Shown: positions 8,952-17,378 of the stretch, piece after piece
Position numbering within the stretch: position 1 is the stretch's first letter
How the letters are laid out: every line of letters begins with the position of its first letter
Assembly (NCBI GenBank): GCA_036570425.1
Contig: DATCYF010000023.1
Span: 248,001-312,000 of the forward strand
DNA from: Rhizorhapis sp036570425
GTDB taxonomy: Bacteria; Pseudomonadota; Alphaproteobacteria; Sphingomonadales; Sphingomonadaceae
Length of the DNA stretch: 64,000 bases
Reading direction: 5' to 3'
Made by a program: the position numbers and the translations under genes
The notes under the pieces: generated by a model
The model's database searches: none
Told to the model about the DNA's origin: nothing
The model's input: only the letters and a program-made list of their open reading frames with translations

Positions 8952-9071
8952 TTAAGCCGCCGTGCCGCCGACGGTAAGGCCTTCCAGCAGCAATGGGGGC
9001 TGACCAACGCCTGCGGGAATGGACCGGCCGCCCTTGCCGCAAACGCCGATGGCTTCGTCATGGGCCATGTC
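8952..9071 (-). pseudogene. tldD 3'-end remnant (direct repeat copy)
   Basis: The last 39 codons and stop of a tldD gene with no start of its own. The translation ends DEAIGVCGKGG...LTVGGTAA and differs from the intact TldD C-terminus (11303-11422) at only four residues. Similarity stops abruptly at 9072, where unrelated sequence begins. The stop is TAA here and TGA in the intact gene. The 551-bp gap 8746-9296 otherwise holds only the terminator at 8861-8890 and about 225 bp (9072-9296) that presumably carries the promoter of the next gene. GGAACC at 9243 resembles an EcfG-type -35 element but lacks a matching -10. Confidence 0.85.
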
Positions 9072-9296
9072 GCTTCCGACCCTTGTGCATCCCGACGGAT
9101 ACTTTGCTGATCTTCGTTCTGAAAACGGCGCGTTTCGCTGGGATATTCCAGCAAGCGATGTGACGCGCGCCAGTTCCGGCACCGGGCTCTGTTCCGGAGT
9201 CCGGCACTCTACTCCAGCATCGGCGAAAAGAGCCCGGCCGCAGGAACCATTTCTTTCTTTAGCCCTTTCATGAGCACACTCTCATCGGAGGCTTGT

Positions 9297-9884
9297 ATGC
9301 AAGCTCAAGGCACTGAAGGCGGCCCGGACTCTGGCGCATCCGGATTGAAGGAAGAATTGACGTCTGATGCAAAGCAACTCGGCAATTCAGCACAGAGGCG
9401 TGTCGAGGAAGAGGCGGAAAAGCGCAAGGGGGGCATTGCCAGCCAGGCGAAATCCGTCGGTTCGGCATTGGACAGGGCCGCAAGCGAACTGGACAGGGAA
9501 GACAGTCCCGACTGGGTGCGATCGTTGGTACGCCAGACAGCGGGAACGGTTCAGAATCTGGCCGACAAGCTCGACAATAAATCGGCCGGCGAATTGACCG
9601 AGGAAATTCGCCGTTTTGGAAGGCAGCAGCCAGCAATGTTCCTGGCCGCATCGGCCGCCGCCGGCTTTGCTGCAGCGCGGCTGCTGCGGGCGGGCAAGGC
9701 AGCGCGAGATCACGAATGGACCAATAGTGGATCGCCGCGCGAGAGCTATGGCGGTGCGCAGACCGGTTATAGCGGCGCTGGTTCTTCCATGACCGGCGTT
9801 ACGGGCGTGGGAAGGGAATATGATCCCAGTGCCGGGATTTCCCAAACCCAAACGGCCCGCAAGGACGAAGGAGGCCTGCGATGA
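9297..9884 (+). CDS. Hypothetical stress-type membrane-associated protein
   Basis: 195 aa, Ala/Ser/Gly-rich. A helical charged N-terminal half (LKEELTSDAKQLGNSAQRR...) resembles nutrient-deprivation-induced proteins of alphaproteobacteria. A single hydrophobic segment follows (about residues 118-135, MFLAASAAAGFAAARLLRAG), then a disordered Gly/Ser tail. No enzymatic motif. ATG 9297 is preceded by GGAGG at 9287-9291 with a 5-nt gap, better than the ATG at 9270. It heads a three-gene operon with overlapping ends, together with a holin-like protein and a DUF3618 protein, so envelope or stress function is inferred. Confidence 0.7.
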   Translation: MQAQGTEGGPDSGASGLKEELTSDAKQLGNSAQRRVEEEAEKRKGGIASQAKSVGSALDRAASELDREDSPDWVRSLVRQTAGTVQNLADKLDNKSAGELTEEIRRFGRQQPAMFLAASAAAGFAAARLLRAGKAARDHEWTNSGSPRESYGGAQTGYSGAGSSMTGVTGVGREYDPSAGISQTQTARKDEGGLR

Positions 9885-10345
9885 ACAATGATGGTAGGAT
9901 CGACAGCCCGGCGAGCGCCACGCGCAGTCCTAAGCGACCTTCGGGCGGTGATGACATCGTGGGATTGTTGCAGCACCTTACCTCCCAAGGCACGCATCTG
10001 GCTCAGGAACAAGTAAAGCTTGTCCAGGCCGAAGTGCGCGAGGGGATTGAGGATCTGAAAGCGGCAATCGGCGCCATGCTCGGGGCCGCGGTGGTTGGCG
10101 TGGCGGGTTTCGGCGTATTGCTGATGGCGCTGTCCTTCCTCCTGGGCGATGCCATCGATAATCTCGGTCTGGCGACGCTGATCGTGGCGGTCGTAGCGCT
10201 GATTGTCGCCGCTATCCTTTATGCTGGCGCCCGCAAGAAGATGGCTGCCGCCAACCTGAAACCAGAGCGCTCGATTCGGACGATGGAACGGACGCCCGCC
10301 GCGGCAACAGGCAATCTTACCGATACTGGAGCAACCAATGGCTGA
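9881..10345 (+). CDS. Phage holin family protein (holin superfamily III)
   Basis: 154-aa membrane protein. A helical amphipathic region (GLLQHLTSQGTHLAQEQVKLVQAEVREG) precedes two hydrophobic helices (about residues 64-88 and 98-117), as in the Actinobacterial Holin-X/DUF1469 family. Despite the family name, chromosomal members next to DUF3618 genes are usually not phage lysis genes. The ATG overlaps the upstream stop (ATGA) and the end overlaps the next gene by 8 bp, so the three are one transcription unit. Confidence 0.82.
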   Translation: MNNDGRIDSPASATRSPKRPSGGDDIVGLLQHLTSQGTHLAQEQVKLVQAEVREGIEDLKAAIGAMLGAAVVGVAGFGVLLMALSFLLGDAIDNLGLATLIVAVVALIVAAILYAGARKKMAAANLKPERSIRTMERTPAAATGNLTDTGATNG

Positions 10346-11150
10346 ACAGGACACGCGCAACCCTGCGGAAATCGAACAGGAAATCGAGCGCACGCAGGAT
10401 GAGATGAGCCGGACGGTAGATCGCATCGGGGATCAGTTGACCCCCCGCAATCTGCTCAATTCCCTTCTCGACAAGGCGGAAGAAAATGACATCGACGCGC
10501 GCTACATTGTTGATGGAGCGCGGCGCAATCCATTGGCGCTTGGCCTGATTGCGGCTGGTGGCATCTGGTTGCTGAGCGACAGCGACGCAAAGCTTTCCAC
10601 ACTGAAACCGCACCGCCGCTCCTCCAGCGGGAATGAGGATTGGGATCAGCATGACGGCTTCCATCGCAGCTACCTTGATCACATGAGCAAGGTTCAGAGG
10701 ATTCCCGACGAGGACGATCTGACTTTCCAGCGGCGGCGGAATTATGCCCGGGCTGATTACCTCATGATCGAGCGTAATCACGATGAAGACGAAAAGAGCT
10801 TTCACGATCGCCTGAACGCCGCGACGGACAAGCTGCGTGAACGCCGTGATGCGATGTACGAGCAACTGTCAGCGCGCGGTTCGGCGGCGGCTTCCGGCGC
10901 CCGCGACGCCGCACGGGCCAGCCGCAGCGCCTATTATGACAATCCACTTGTTGGCGGCTTCGTCGCCGCCCTGTTGGGAGCCGTGGCGGGTGCTGTGATT
11001 CCAGCGAGCCAGAAAGAAGAAGACTATCTAGGCGATACTGGTGCCAAGGTCCTCGACACCGCCGAAGAGAAAGCGCGCACCCTGGGCAACGAAGCATTGG
11101 CCAAAAAAGATGAAGTCGTCCAACGCGCTGAGGAAAAGATGTCGACGTAG
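10338..11150 (+). CDS. DUF3618 domain-containing protein
   Basis: 270 aa. The DUF3618 signature is at the N-terminus: PAEIEQEIERTQDEMSRTVD, then DQLTPRNLL and NPLALGLIAAGGIWLL (one hydrophobic segment). A charged central domain follows, then a second hydrophobic stretch (about residues 208-222, GGFVAALLGAVAGAVIPAS) and a helical C-terminus. The repeated grouping of this family with holin-like proteins suggests an envelope-linked role; the exact function is unknown. The sequence 11151-11302 after it contains inverted repeats (GGAAAGGG/CCCTTTCC at about 11226-11248) but no U tract. Confidence 0.85.
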   Translation: MAEQDTRNPAEIEQEIERTQDEMSRTVDRIGDQLTPRNLLNSLLDKAEENDIDARYIVDGARRNPLALGLIAAGGIWLLSDSDAKLSTLKPHRRSSSGNEDWDQHDGFHRSYLDHMSKVQRIPDEDDLTFQRRRNYARADYLMIERNHDEDEKSFHDRLNAATDKLRERRDAMYEQLSARGSAAASGARDAARASRSAYYDNPLVGGFVAALLGAVAGAVIPASQKEEDYLGDTGAKVLDTAEEKARTLGNEALAKKDEVVQRAEEKMST

Positions 11151-11302
11151 CGTGACGACCTGGCGAGGCGCGTCACCAACCGGCTGTGCTGCCTGGCTCA
11201 GGCCGGAAAGTGCGTGCGGCCACTCTGGAAAGGGCACGGGCCCTTTCCCGCTGGACCACGGCGCGGCGCCAAGTTCGCTCCTTTCCACAAAGGAAAGTGG
11301 GA

Positions 11303-11422
11303 TCAAGCCGCCGTGCCGCCGACGGTAAGGCCTTCGAGCAGCAATGTGGGCTGACCCACGCCTGCGGGAATGGACTGGCCGCCCTTGCCGCAAACGCCGA
11401 TGCCTTCGTCAAGGGCCATGTC
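11303..11422 (-). repeat. Direct repeat of tldD 3' end (partner of 8952-9071)
   Basis: The final 39 codons plus stop of the intact tldD gene. Identity with 8952-9071 begins at the stop codon and ends just after the codons for DMA. The two copies have the same orientation and bracket about 2.2 kb with three co-directional genes, as expected for an insertion that re-creates a gene end. Confidence 0.85.
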
Positions 11423-12745
11423 GTTGCCGATGCCAATGAGCTTGGTAAGGGCGGTGGGGCCATCGCCGATCAGGGTTGCGCCCTTGATGGGATCGCCCAA
11501 TCTGCCGTTTTCGATCTTGTAGGCTTCGGTGCATGAAAAGACGAACTTGCCCGATACGATGTCAACCTGACCGCCGCCGAAGCTCTTGGCGTAAATGCCC
11601 TTCTTGACGCGGCTGAGCAGTTCGGCGGGATCGTCATCGCCGCCTCGCATGAAAGTGTTGGTCATGCGTGGCATGGGCGCGTGGGCATAGCTTTCGCGGC
11701 GGCCGTTGCCGGTGGGCGCGACGCCCATAAGGCGGGCGTTCAGGCGATCCTGCATATAATTTTTCAGGATGCCGTCCTCGATCAGGATATTCTCCTGCGT
11801 CGGGGTGCCTTCGTCGTCGATGGAAAGCGATCCGCGTCGGTCCATGATGCTGCCATCGTCGACGACCGCCACGCCGGGCGCTGCCACGCGCTGGCCGATC
11901 CGGCCGGAGAAGGCAGACGTGCCCTTGCGGTTGAAGTCGCCCTCCAGTCCGTGGCCAACCGCTTCGTGGAGCAGGACGCCGGGCCAGCCCGGGCCAAGCA
12001 GAACGGTCATTTCGCCCGCAGGCGCGGCGACCGAGCGCAGGTTGACGCTTGCCTGCGCAATGGCTTCGTCAATAGCGCGGCTCCAGCTTTCGGGCTTGAA
12101 CAGGTCGTCATAGAGATAGCGGCCGCCCATACCGAACACACCGCTTTCGCGTCGGCCGTTCTCTTCCAGGATGACAGAGACGTTGAGGCGCACCAGCGGG
12201 CGGATGTCGCTTGCGGAAAAGCCGTCGGCGCGAACGATGTCGATGACGCTCCAGCTTCCGGCGAGGCTTACCGAGACTTGCGCCACACGAGGATCGCGCG
12301 CGCGTGCGGCGGCATCGATCTGTTCGCATAGCGCGACCTTCTTGGCGAAGGGGACGAGTTCCAGAGGGTTGGCTTCGGTGTAAAGATGACGATTGGTGCG
12401 CTTGGGCGAAGGGGCTGGCTGCGTCTTGGTGGGATCAAGCAGGGTCAGCGTCTCGGCCGCGCGGCGAATTGCCGCTTCACTGATGTCATTGGCGTGGGCA
12501 AAGCCGGTCATCTCGCCGGATACGCCGCGCAGGCCAAAGCCCGCGTCCGTGCTGTAATCGGCGGTTTTCAGCCGTCCGTCATCAAAGCCAAAGCTCTCGC
12601 TCGCGCGATATTGGAGGTAAAGCTCACCATCGTCGCAATTTTTCAGCGCATCATGCGTCAGCCGCCGGGCGCTTTCGGGATCAAGCGCACCGTCGCGGTA
12701 CAGGAATTTGCGGACATCGTGAATTTCGGAGGCTGTATCAGTCAT
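11303..12745 (-). CDS. tldD: Metalloprotease TldD
   Basis: Zinc-dependent peptidase subunit that acts with PmbA/TldE in breaking down modified peptides and maturing microcin-like substrates. At 480 aa it keeps the HEAVGHGLEGD metal motif (about residues 258-268), FSGRIGQRVAAPGVAVVDDG, and the conserved tail CGKGGQS...TVGGTAA. Its last 120 bp (11303-11422) are duplicated as the remnant at 8952-9071. The gene is therefore complete at the 3' end but has lost its neighbouring terminator to the insertion of the 9-11 kb block. Confidence 0.96.
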   Translation of the reverse strand: MTDTASEIHDVRKFLYRDGALDPESARRLTHDALKNCDDGELYLQYRASESFGFDDGRLKTADYSTDAGFGLRGVSGEMTGFAHANDISEAAIRRAAETLTLLDPTKTQPAPSPKRTNRHLYTEANPLELVPFAKKVALCEQIDAAARARDPRVAQVSVSLAGSWSVIDIVRADGFSASDIRPLVRLNVSVILEENGRRESGVFGMGGRYLYDDLFKPESWSRAIDEAIAQASVNLRSVAAPAGEMTVLLGPGWPGVLLHEAVGHGLEGDFNRKGTSAFSGRIGQRVAAPGVAVVDDGSIMDRRGSLSIDDEGTPTQENILIEDGILKNYMQDRLNARLMGVAPTGNGRRESYAHAPMPRMTNTFMRGGDDDPAELLSRVKKGIYAKSFGGGQVDIVSGKFVFSCTEAYKIENGRLGDPIKGATLIGDGPTALTKLIGIGNDMALDEGIGVCGKGGQSIPAGVGQPTLLLEGLTVGGTAA

Positions 12746-12763
12746 GCGACCGATATAGGACGA

Positions 12764-12991
12764 TCAGCCCGCTTGTGCACCCTCATCTTCGCCATGAGCT
12801 GTCGAAATGTCGGCAGGGCCGCCGATCAGCACGAAGCGGCGGTCGCAGTAACCGCAATCGACATAGCCTTTTTCGTCGATTTCCATGTAGATGCGCGGAT
12901 GACCGAGCGCCGCTCCACCGGGAATATCGGATGCGCCGTCGCAGGCGACGCGGGATCTTGTAACGCGAACGGTTTCGGGTGGCTGGATCAT
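12764..12991 (-). CDS. Zinc-finger (CHCC-type) domain protein
   Basis: 75 aa with the CHCC zinc-site pattern: Cys in VACDGA, His in LGHPRIYMEI, and CGYCDRRFVL. The same domain occurs in the NDUFS6 subunit of complex I and in short bacterial homologues (COG4391). ATG 12991 (MIQPPETVRV) is the best start. It lies 18 bp upstream of tldD on the same strand and may be co-transcribed with it. Confidence 0.88.
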   Translation of the reverse strand: MIQPPETVRVTRSRVACDGASDIPGGAALGHPRIYMEIDEKGYVDCGYCDRRFVLIGGPADISTAHGEDEGAQAG

Positions 12992-13103
12992 AGCGCGGGC
13001 TTTATCATTGGTTATTTGGCGGCGCAATATGGCAGGATCATCGCAGAGCCCCCCGGATCAGAGATTGCTTTTCGTGCGCCTCAACGCCCGCTATTGCGGG
13101 TTC

Positions 13104-14039
13104 ATGACTCAAGCGCACTCCATGCAGAACGCCATCGAAATCGATGCCCTCTCCAAAACTTACGAGGGCGGCAAGCAGGCGCTCGACAATGTGACATTCA
13201 ACGTGCCGCGCGGGCAGATTTTCGGGCTGCTCGGCCCCAACGGCGCGGGCAAATCGACGCTCATCAACATCTTGTCGGGCATGGTGAACAAGACGGGCGG
13301 GACGGCCCGCATCTGGGGCTTCGACATCGCGCTCAATCCGCGCAATTCAAAGAACAGCATCGGCATTGTGCCGCAGGAAATCGTGTTCGATCCCTTCTTC
13401 ACGCCCTTCGAAACGCTGGAAAATCAGGCTGGCTTCTATGGCGTGCCGAAGGCGCAGCGGCGCACGATGGAGTTGCTGCGCGCGGTGCATCTGGAGGATA
13501 AGGCCAACGCTTATGCCCGCACCTTGTCCGGTGGCATGAAGCGGCGCTTGCTGGTGGCAAAGGCAATGGTGCACTCGCCGCCCATCTTGGTGCTGGACGA
13601 ACCAACCGCAGGCGTGGACATCGAATTGCGGCAGCAGCTTTGGGCCTATGTGAAGCATCTCAACGATCAGGGCGTCACGATCGTTCTGACGACGCACTAT
13701 CTGGAAGAGGCGGAGGAGCTTTGCGATCGCATCGCCATCATCAATCATGGCCGCCTGATCGCGAACAAGCCGACGCGCGAGCTTGTCAATATGGCTCAGG
13801 AAAAGGTCGTGGAGGTGACGGTCGACCGCGATCTGGACGAAGCGCCGATGCATGGTTGTTTCGAAAAGGTCGAACTGACCGGGGGACGCGTGCTGACCAT
13901 CACATATATGAAGGACCGGGCCAACGCAGGCGATGTGCTGGCGGCGGTGCAGAAGGACGGCATAGGCATTGTCGACGTTTCCACGCGCGAACCCGATCTG
14001 GAAGATGTATTCCTGCATCTGACGCGTCCGGCCGCGTAA
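13104..14039 (+). CDS. ABC transporter ATP-binding protein (ABC-2 exporter type)
   Basis: 311 aa. Walker A is GPNGAGKST (about residues 45-53), the signature is LSGGMKRRL, Walker B is ILVLDEPTAGVD, and the H-loop is TTHYLEEAEELCDR. The C-terminal extension fits the YadG/NodI/DrrA class that powers ABC-2 permeases. No permease gene is adjacent; nadB follows at 14112. The start ATG 13104 (MTQAHSMQNAIEI) was chosen; ATG 13122 is also possible. Confidence 0.93.
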   Translation: MTQAHSMQNAIEIDALSKTYEGGKQALDNVTFNVPRGQIFGLLGPNGAGKSTLINILSGMVNKTGGTARIWGFDIALNPRNSKNSIGIVPQEIVFDPFFTPFETLENQAGFYGVPKAQRRTMELLRAVHLEDKANAYARTLSGGMKRRLLVAKAMVHSPPILVLDEPTAGVDIELRQQLWAYVKHLNDQGVTIVLTTHYLEEAEELCDRIAIINHGRLIANKPTRELVNMAQEKVVEVTVDRDLDEAPMHGCFEKVELTGGRVLTITYMKDRANAGDVLAAVQKDGIGIVDVSTREPDLEDVFLHLTRPAA

Positions 14040-14111
14040 AATCTTTTTGAGCGTTTGTCGTGAGTAGCCGCTGAGCCTCAGCACGAACGGAAATGAGAAC
14101 GAGAAGAGACG

Positions 14112-15716
14112 ATGGCTACCCAGGTTTATGATGTTATCATCATCGGTTCCGGCGCGGCGGGGCTGACGGCCGCCATCAACCTGGCGCAGGACAAGCGAGT
14201 GCTTGTGCTGGCGAAGGGTGCGGTCAATGGTGGCTCCACCAACTGGGCGCAGGGCGGGATCGCTGCCGTGCTGGATGCTGGCGATACGTTTGAAAGCCAT
14301 GTGCATGACACGATGGTCGCGGGCGCTGGGCTCAACAATATCGAGACGGTGAAGTTCGTCGTCTCAAATGCGCCGGCGGCCATCGAAAGGCTGGCCGAAC
14401 TCGGTGTGCCCTTCAATGCAGGCGAGGACTTTGCCGAGCGCTGGCACCTGACGCGGGAGGGCGGGCATAGCCACCGGCGGATCGTTCATGTGGACGACGC
14501 CACGGGCGCAGCGGTGCAGCAGGCTCTGACGCGCGCGGCGGAGGGCAACCCCAATATCACGCTGATGCCTGACATGGTGGCCATTGACCTCATCACCAGC
14601 CGTCATGGTGAGAAATATTCCGGCGACGGGCATGTCTGGGGCGTCTATGCCTTCAACAAGGCCACCAACCATGTCGACGCTTATGTAGGGCGGGCGACCA
14701 TACTCGCGACCGGCGGAGCGGGGCGCACCTATATCTTTTCCACCGCGCCGCGTGGAGCGACGGGGGACGGCATAGCGATGGCATGGCGGGCGGGCTGCCG
14801 TGTGTCGAACATGGAAATGAACCAGTTCCATCCGACCTGCCTCTACAATCTGGAGGTCAAGAATTTCCTGATTACCGAGGCGATGCGGGGGGAGGGCGGC
14901 CTCCTGAAGCTACCCCCCGGCGTTCCGGGCGGCGGCAAGCGCTTCATGGATCGGCACGACAAGCGCGGCGAGCTTGCTCCCCGCGATGTGGTGGCCCGTG
15001 CGATCGACCATGAGATCAAGCGGCTTGGCCTGGATTATGTTCATCTGGATATCAGCCATAAGCCCGCCGAGTTCATCAAGGAGCATTTCCCGACGATTTA
15101 CGCGCGGCTGCTGGAACTGGAGATCGACATTACGAGGGAGCCAATCCCGGTTGTGCCGGCGCAGCATTATACGTGCGGCGGCGTCATCATCGATCTGGAC
15201 GGGCGGACGGACCTGCCTGGTCTATATGCAGCGGGGGAGGTGACGGAAAGCGGCCTGCATGGCGCGAATCGCCTGGCATCCAATTCGCTGCTGGAATGCT
15301 TTGTCTTTGGCGAAGCGGCGGCCCGGCACATCCATGCCAACTGGGACGGCCTGCCGCTTCCCCCACCGATCAGGGCATGGGACGAAAGCCGTGTCACCGA
15401 TAGCGACGAGGAAGTCATCGTCCAGCATAACTGGCGGGAGATTCGCCGTTTCATGTGGGACTATGTCGGCATCGTCCGCACCACGAAGCGGCTGGAACGG
15501 GCGCTTCATCGCGTCAACCTGCTGGCGCAGGAGGTGGATGAATATTACGGCAATTTCCGCGTGACGCCCGACCTCATCGAACTGCGCAACCTGCTGGAGG
15601 TGGCACGGCTGATCGTCCGCTCCGCGCTGCGCCGGAAGGAGAGCCGGGGACTGCATTATGTGCTGGATTATCCGGATATGCTGCCGGAGGCCGTTGACAC
15701 GGTGCTGGTGCCGTAA
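14112..15716 (+). CDS. nadB: L-aspartate oxidase
   Basis: FAD flavoprotein that oxidises L-aspartate to iminoaspartate, the first step of de novo NAD synthesis. The 534-aa protein has the N-terminal dinucleotide fold VIIIGSGAAGLTAA, the GGSTNWAQGGIAAV substrate-loop motif, QFHPTCLY, RGELAPRDVVARAID, and HGANRLASNSLLECFVFG. Length and motif order are standard. nadA and nadC are not in the window. Confidence 0.96.
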   Translation: MATQVYDVIIIGSGAAGLTAAINLAQDKRVLVLAKGAVNGGSTNWAQGGIAAVLDAGDTFESHVHDTMVAGAGLNNIETVKFVVSNAPAAIERLAELGVPFNAGEDFAERWHLTREGGHSHRRIVHVDDATGAAVQQALTRAAEGNPNITLMPDMVAIDLITSRHGEKYSGDGHVWGVYAFNKATNHVDAYVGRATILATGGAGRTYIFSTAPRGATGDGIAMAWRAGCRVSNMEMNQFHPTCLYNLEVKNFLITEAMRGEGGLLKLPPGVPGGGKRFMDRHDKRGELAPRDVVARAIDHEIKRLGLDYVHLDISHKPAEFIKEHFPTIYARLLELEIDITREPIPVVPAQHYTCGGVIIDLDGRTDLPGLYAAGEVTESGLHGANRLASNSLLECFVFGEAAARHIHANWDGLPLPPPIRAWDESRVTDSDEEVIVQHNWREIRRFMWDYVGIVRTTKRLERALHRVNLLAQEVDEYYGNFRVTPDLIELRNLLEVARLIVRSALRRKESRGLHYVLDYPDMLPEAVDTVLVP

Positions 15717-15728
15717 ACCTGCCCTGAA

Positions 15729-15803
15729 TGGTGGGCGCGGCAAGGATTGAACTTGCGACCCCACCCGTGTGAAGGGTGTGCTCTACCACTGAGCTACGCG
15801 CCC
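15729..15803 (-). tRNA. tRNA-Val (CAC)
   Basis: Minus strand. Acceptor GGGCGCG/CGCGCCC, encoded CCA (15729-15731), D-arm GCTCAGTGGTAGAGC, anticodon stem CACCC/GGGTG with loop TTCACAC (anticodon CAC), and T-arm GCAAGTTCAATCCTTGC. All stems pair. Confidence 0.96.
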
Positions 15804-15946
15804 GCCGATGATGAATCGGGGTTGCTTCCGTTGGCACTGGACGCGGCGGGAGTCAAGCAGGCGGGTCGGGAAGGGTTCGAGCAGAATTAGACAAAGTCCA
15901 TGTTGACGAGATGACCCTTTTGATGGCAGTGGGCCCAAACTGCCAT

Positions 15947-16020
15947 GCGGGTATAGCTCAATGGTAGAGCACTAGCCTTCCAAGCTTGTGATGCGGGTTC
16001 GATCCCCGCTACCCGCTCCA
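15947..16020 (+). tRNA. tRNA-Gly (TCC), likely island attachment site
   Basis: Acceptor GCGGGTA/TACCCGC, encoded CCA, anticodon loop CTTCCAA (anticodon TCC), and T-arm GCGGG/CCCGC. The anticodon stem CTAGC/GCTTG has a T-T mismatch at its second pair. The 36 bp from 15985 to 16020 recur with two mismatches at 27699-27734, the pattern left when a mobile element integrates into a tRNA 3' end. Confidence 0.93.
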
Positions 16021-16329
16021 GTATTTCCGCTATTTTCGAGGCTTGGCGCCGTTTCATTCCGACCTTTGTGCAGTCGGAATTCCCACTATCGCGTGGGAGA
16101 TGGCCAGCGCGGTCAGTTGCGTTCTCCTAATATTCTCACATGGGGACCAGGCGTTTCGAGTCGGCCGAAGACTGCCTTCGGCACGGCATATTAGTCCGGA
16201 TCATGTGCCGGCCGTCCGCCACGAACGGGACGTCTCGCCGTGCCTGGTGCTGGTGGAACCGATCGCCAGAAGCGAACTTCATTGAAGAAACCCAAGCCGC
16301 ATGGACGAACAAATTCGGACCGCGTGGAT
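16021..16329 (+). other. Intergenic region with three strong inverted repeats
   Basis: No gene is seen in these 309 bp right after tRNA-Gly. Perfect inverted repeats are present: ATTCCGAC/GTCGGAAT near 16056-16080, CCCAC/GTGGG near 16082-16097, and GCCGAAG/CTTCGGC near 16163-16181. None is followed by a clear T run, so they may be recombination or RNA-structure elements rather than simple terminators. Confidence 0.45.
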
Positions 16330-17376
16330 ATGCCTGACGGAGCAGGAAGGACGCCAGTGCCTCAATCCGCTACAATACAGTCCAGCAAGCCGCCGCCTAA
16401 AGAACGGTTTGCGTGGCTTGATCTTTTAAGGGGCGTTGCCACGATTCTGGTTCTGGTGCTCCATTCGACGCTGATTGGCGAGCTTCACGGGATCACTCCT
16501 GATTTCACCCTGGTTCACATCAACAAGCTATTTTCGCCTTTTCGCATGCCTCTGCTGATGTTCGTTTCAGGATTTCTGCTCCCGGCGGCTCTTCGGAAGT
16601 CAACGGAAACCTACCTGGTCCGAAAAGTTGCGACGCTGCTTTATCCTTACATGCTCTGGACGCTGATTTACGGAGCGATAGATCCGGGAAAGTCCCTCAC
16701 CAGCCCGTATTTGTGGATCGGCGCCAGCTATCTATGGTTCATCGGATTCCTCTTCACCTATTTCGTGATTGCGCTCCTGACAGTCCGAATTCCGGCCGGC
16801 GCCATAGTTGTCGTAGCAGCGGTTATTTCCTTCATATCTCCCGATCACACCAAATATATGGAGCGATATTTCTTTCTGATGAGCGTCTTCTTTCTGGGTT
16901 ACTGGATGGCGATCAACAGAGCGGCCTTTGAGCGGCTGACAAGCGCACGCGTGCTTTTGATTGCTGGTCCGCTGGCTCTGGCCCTCGCTATCTTCGCCGT
17001 TCGATCCGGCGACATACGTTATGAAGTGGAATATTATCCGGCGGTCTTTGCAGCGATCCTGGTCGTGATCGGCGGCGCCCGCCAGCTGGACCGATCACGC
17101 CTTGCCAATATGCTGATCTTCGTGGGCAGGAATTCCGTCGTATTCTTCGTGGTCCATTACCCGCTGATTTATGTCTGGATCGGGCTGCTGCTGTGGTTCG
17201 GAGTGCATTCCATTTTGCTCATCACCGCATCCTCTTTCGTGCTGGCCAGCGGACTATGCACGGTGCTGGCGTATGTGCGCGAACGCCGCGGGACGATGGA
17301 TTATCTGTATGTGATGCCGGAACCGCTTCAGGCCCTTACGCGCTGGGCTATTCTTCCCGCTCTGCGGCGGGTTTAG
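16330..17376 (+). CDS. Acyltransferase family 3 membrane protein
   Basis: 348-aa integral membrane protein of the acyltransferase-3 (OafA/NodX/WecH) family, which transfers acetyl or other acyl groups to surface polysaccharides or small molecules. Family features: RFAWLDLLRGVATILVLVLHS (about residues 23-43, with the expected R-D-L-R start and a conserved His), FRMPLLMFVSGFLLP, then about ten hydrophobic helices. There is no SGNH domain. The frame is open further upstream; ATG 16330 (MPDGAGR) leaves a short cytoplasmic tail. It is the first gene inside the tRNA-Gly-bounded region, next to polysaccharide genes. Confidence 0.85.
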   Translation: MPDGAGRTPVPQSATIQSSKPPPKERFAWLDLLRGVATILVLVLHSTLIGELHGITPDFTLVHINKLFSPFRMPLLMFVSGFLLPAALRKSTETYLVRKVATLLYPYMLWTLIYGAIDPGKSLTSPYLWIGASYLWFIGFLFTYFVIALLTVRIPAGAIVVVAAVISFISPDHTKYMERYFFLMSVFFLGYWMAINRAAFERLTSARVLLIAGPLALALAIFAVRSGDIRYEVEYYPAVFAAILVVIGGARQLDRSRLANMLIFVGRNSVVFFVVHYPLIYVWIGLLLWFGVHSILLITASSFVLASGLCTVLAYVRERRGTMDYLYVMPEPLQALTRWAILPALRRV

Positions 17377-17378
17377 CG

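Noticed and set aside
9243..9268. EcfG-type promoter before the 9297 gene
   Set aside because: GGAACC is present but no CGTT-like -10 lies at 16-17 bp, so it is mentioned only as a weak hint.
9881..10345. Prophage remnant suggested by a holin-family protein
   Set aside because: No other phage gene nearby; the family is common in chromosomal stress operons with DUF3618.
11681..12331. Plus-strand frame inside tldD
   Set aside because: Opposite the conserved metalloprotease; no domain.
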